A stretch of DNA of 21,796 nt from a virus. This document shows positions 21,414-21,796 of the stretch, in pieces (the first letter of the stretch is position 1; every line of letters begins with the position of its first letter). The notes beneath the pieces are model-generated. The model saw only the letters and a list, made by a program, of their open reading frames with translations, was not told the origin of the DNA and ran no database searches. Location: IMG/VR virus record IMGVR_UViG_3300032287_000909, positions 1-21,796 of that record, one strand, 5' to 3'. The position numbers and the translations under genes are program-made.

Positions 21414-21796
21414 TTCGCGCATCAACGTCCTTCATCGTCATCCACTGCGCCGCCACCCGCCCGTCACAGGACGTCGGCGTCGCCGAGATCCGCAAATGGC
21501 ACAAGGCTAAAGGCTGGGCCGACATTGGCTACCACTGGGTGATCCGGCGCAACGGCAAGGTCGAGAGGGGCCGCGCCGAGAACCTCGTCGGCGCGCACGA
21601 GCCGACGCGCAATCGTAACAGTGTCGGGATCTGCCTCGTTGGCGGCGTGAGCGAGAAAGATTTCACCAAAGCCGAAAACAACTTCACGCCCGAACAATGG
21701 GCGGCGCTGTCAAAACTTGTCAAAGACGTGCAGACTCGCTACCCTAAGACCAAGGTCATGGGCCACCGCGATTGCCCGAACGTGAAGAAGGCATGC
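21410..21796 (+). CDS. Endolysin, N-acetylmuramoyl-L-alanine amidase, partial 3'
   Basis: The 129 visible codons encode an amidase_2/T7-lysozyme-type enzyme that cuts the bond between muramic acid and L-alanine in peptidoglycan. Zinc ligands are visible: His12 in FIVIHCAATRPSQ, His119 in GHRDC and Cys129 at the very edge, matching T7 lysozyme His17, His122 and Cys130. Tyr41 in GYHWVIRRNGKVERGR and Lys127 match the T7 catalytic Tyr46 and Lys128 positions. HxxxNRNSVGICLVGG is the usual core strand. No signal peptide is seen, so export through a holin is expected. The gene is cut by the right edge just after the zinc cysteine; perhaps a few tens of codons are missing. Confidence 0.92.
   Translation, partial: MIRASTSFIVIHCAATRPSQDVGVAEIRKWHKAKGWADIGYHWVIRRNGKVERGRAENLVGAHEPTRNRNSVGICLVGGVSEKDFTKAENNFTPEQWAALSKLVKDVQTRYPKTKVMGHRDCPNVKKAC

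Overview
The window is 21.8 kb of a tailed-phage (podovirus) genome carrying a P22-like virion assembly module. It is GC-rich and almost entirely coded on the + strand. The order and lengths follow P22: small terminase, large terminase, portal, scaffold, coat, a gp4-like tail adaptor, a gp10-like tail hub, fibre genes, then three ejection proteins. A lysis module with an amidase cut by the right edge follows. No integrase or repressor is visible, so lifestyle and host cannot be decided. The GC-rich composition suggests a GC-rich Gram-negative host; that is inference.

Region 1-1237: a partial minus-strand gene (Gp88/DUF7227-like) at the left edge diverges from the late genes. Between them is an AT-rich non-coding stretch with nine copies of a TAGTCA/TGACTA motif, a small 51-codon ORF with its own putative promoter and downstream hairpin, a second hairpin, a purine tract, a direct repeat and a good sigma70-type promoter placed so that terS mRNA may be leaderless.

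Region 1238-9190: terS, terL, a small basic protein, the P22-type portal, then a block unusual for P22-like phages (a DUF5856-like protein, a small virion-like protein, a 523-residue fibre-like protein and two small genes) before the scaffold.

Region 9211-11144: the major coat gene is interrupted by a 737-nt group I intron carrying an HNH homing endonuclease. The splice sites were deduced from the reading frame, a 7-bp P1 helix with a U-G pair at the 5' splice site, the terminal G, and the conserved core motifs. Splicing restores a 398-residue coat protein.

Region 11145-12230: a UACG-loop hairpin with a short T tail follows the coat gene. Two decoration-like genes come next, each followed by another UACG-loop hairpin.

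Region 12233-21096: gp4-like adaptor (overprinted by a small ORF), gp10-like hub, two fibre or spike proteins where P22 has its needle gene, a GNAT-like small protein where P22 has gene 14, and three proteins in the P22 gp7/gp20/gp16 positions that probably form the DNA-ejection apparatus. Many genes overlap by 1-20 nt, indicating one translationally coupled late operon.

Region 21159-21796: a one-helix membrane protein overlapping an endolysin of the T7 lysozyme (amidase_2) type.
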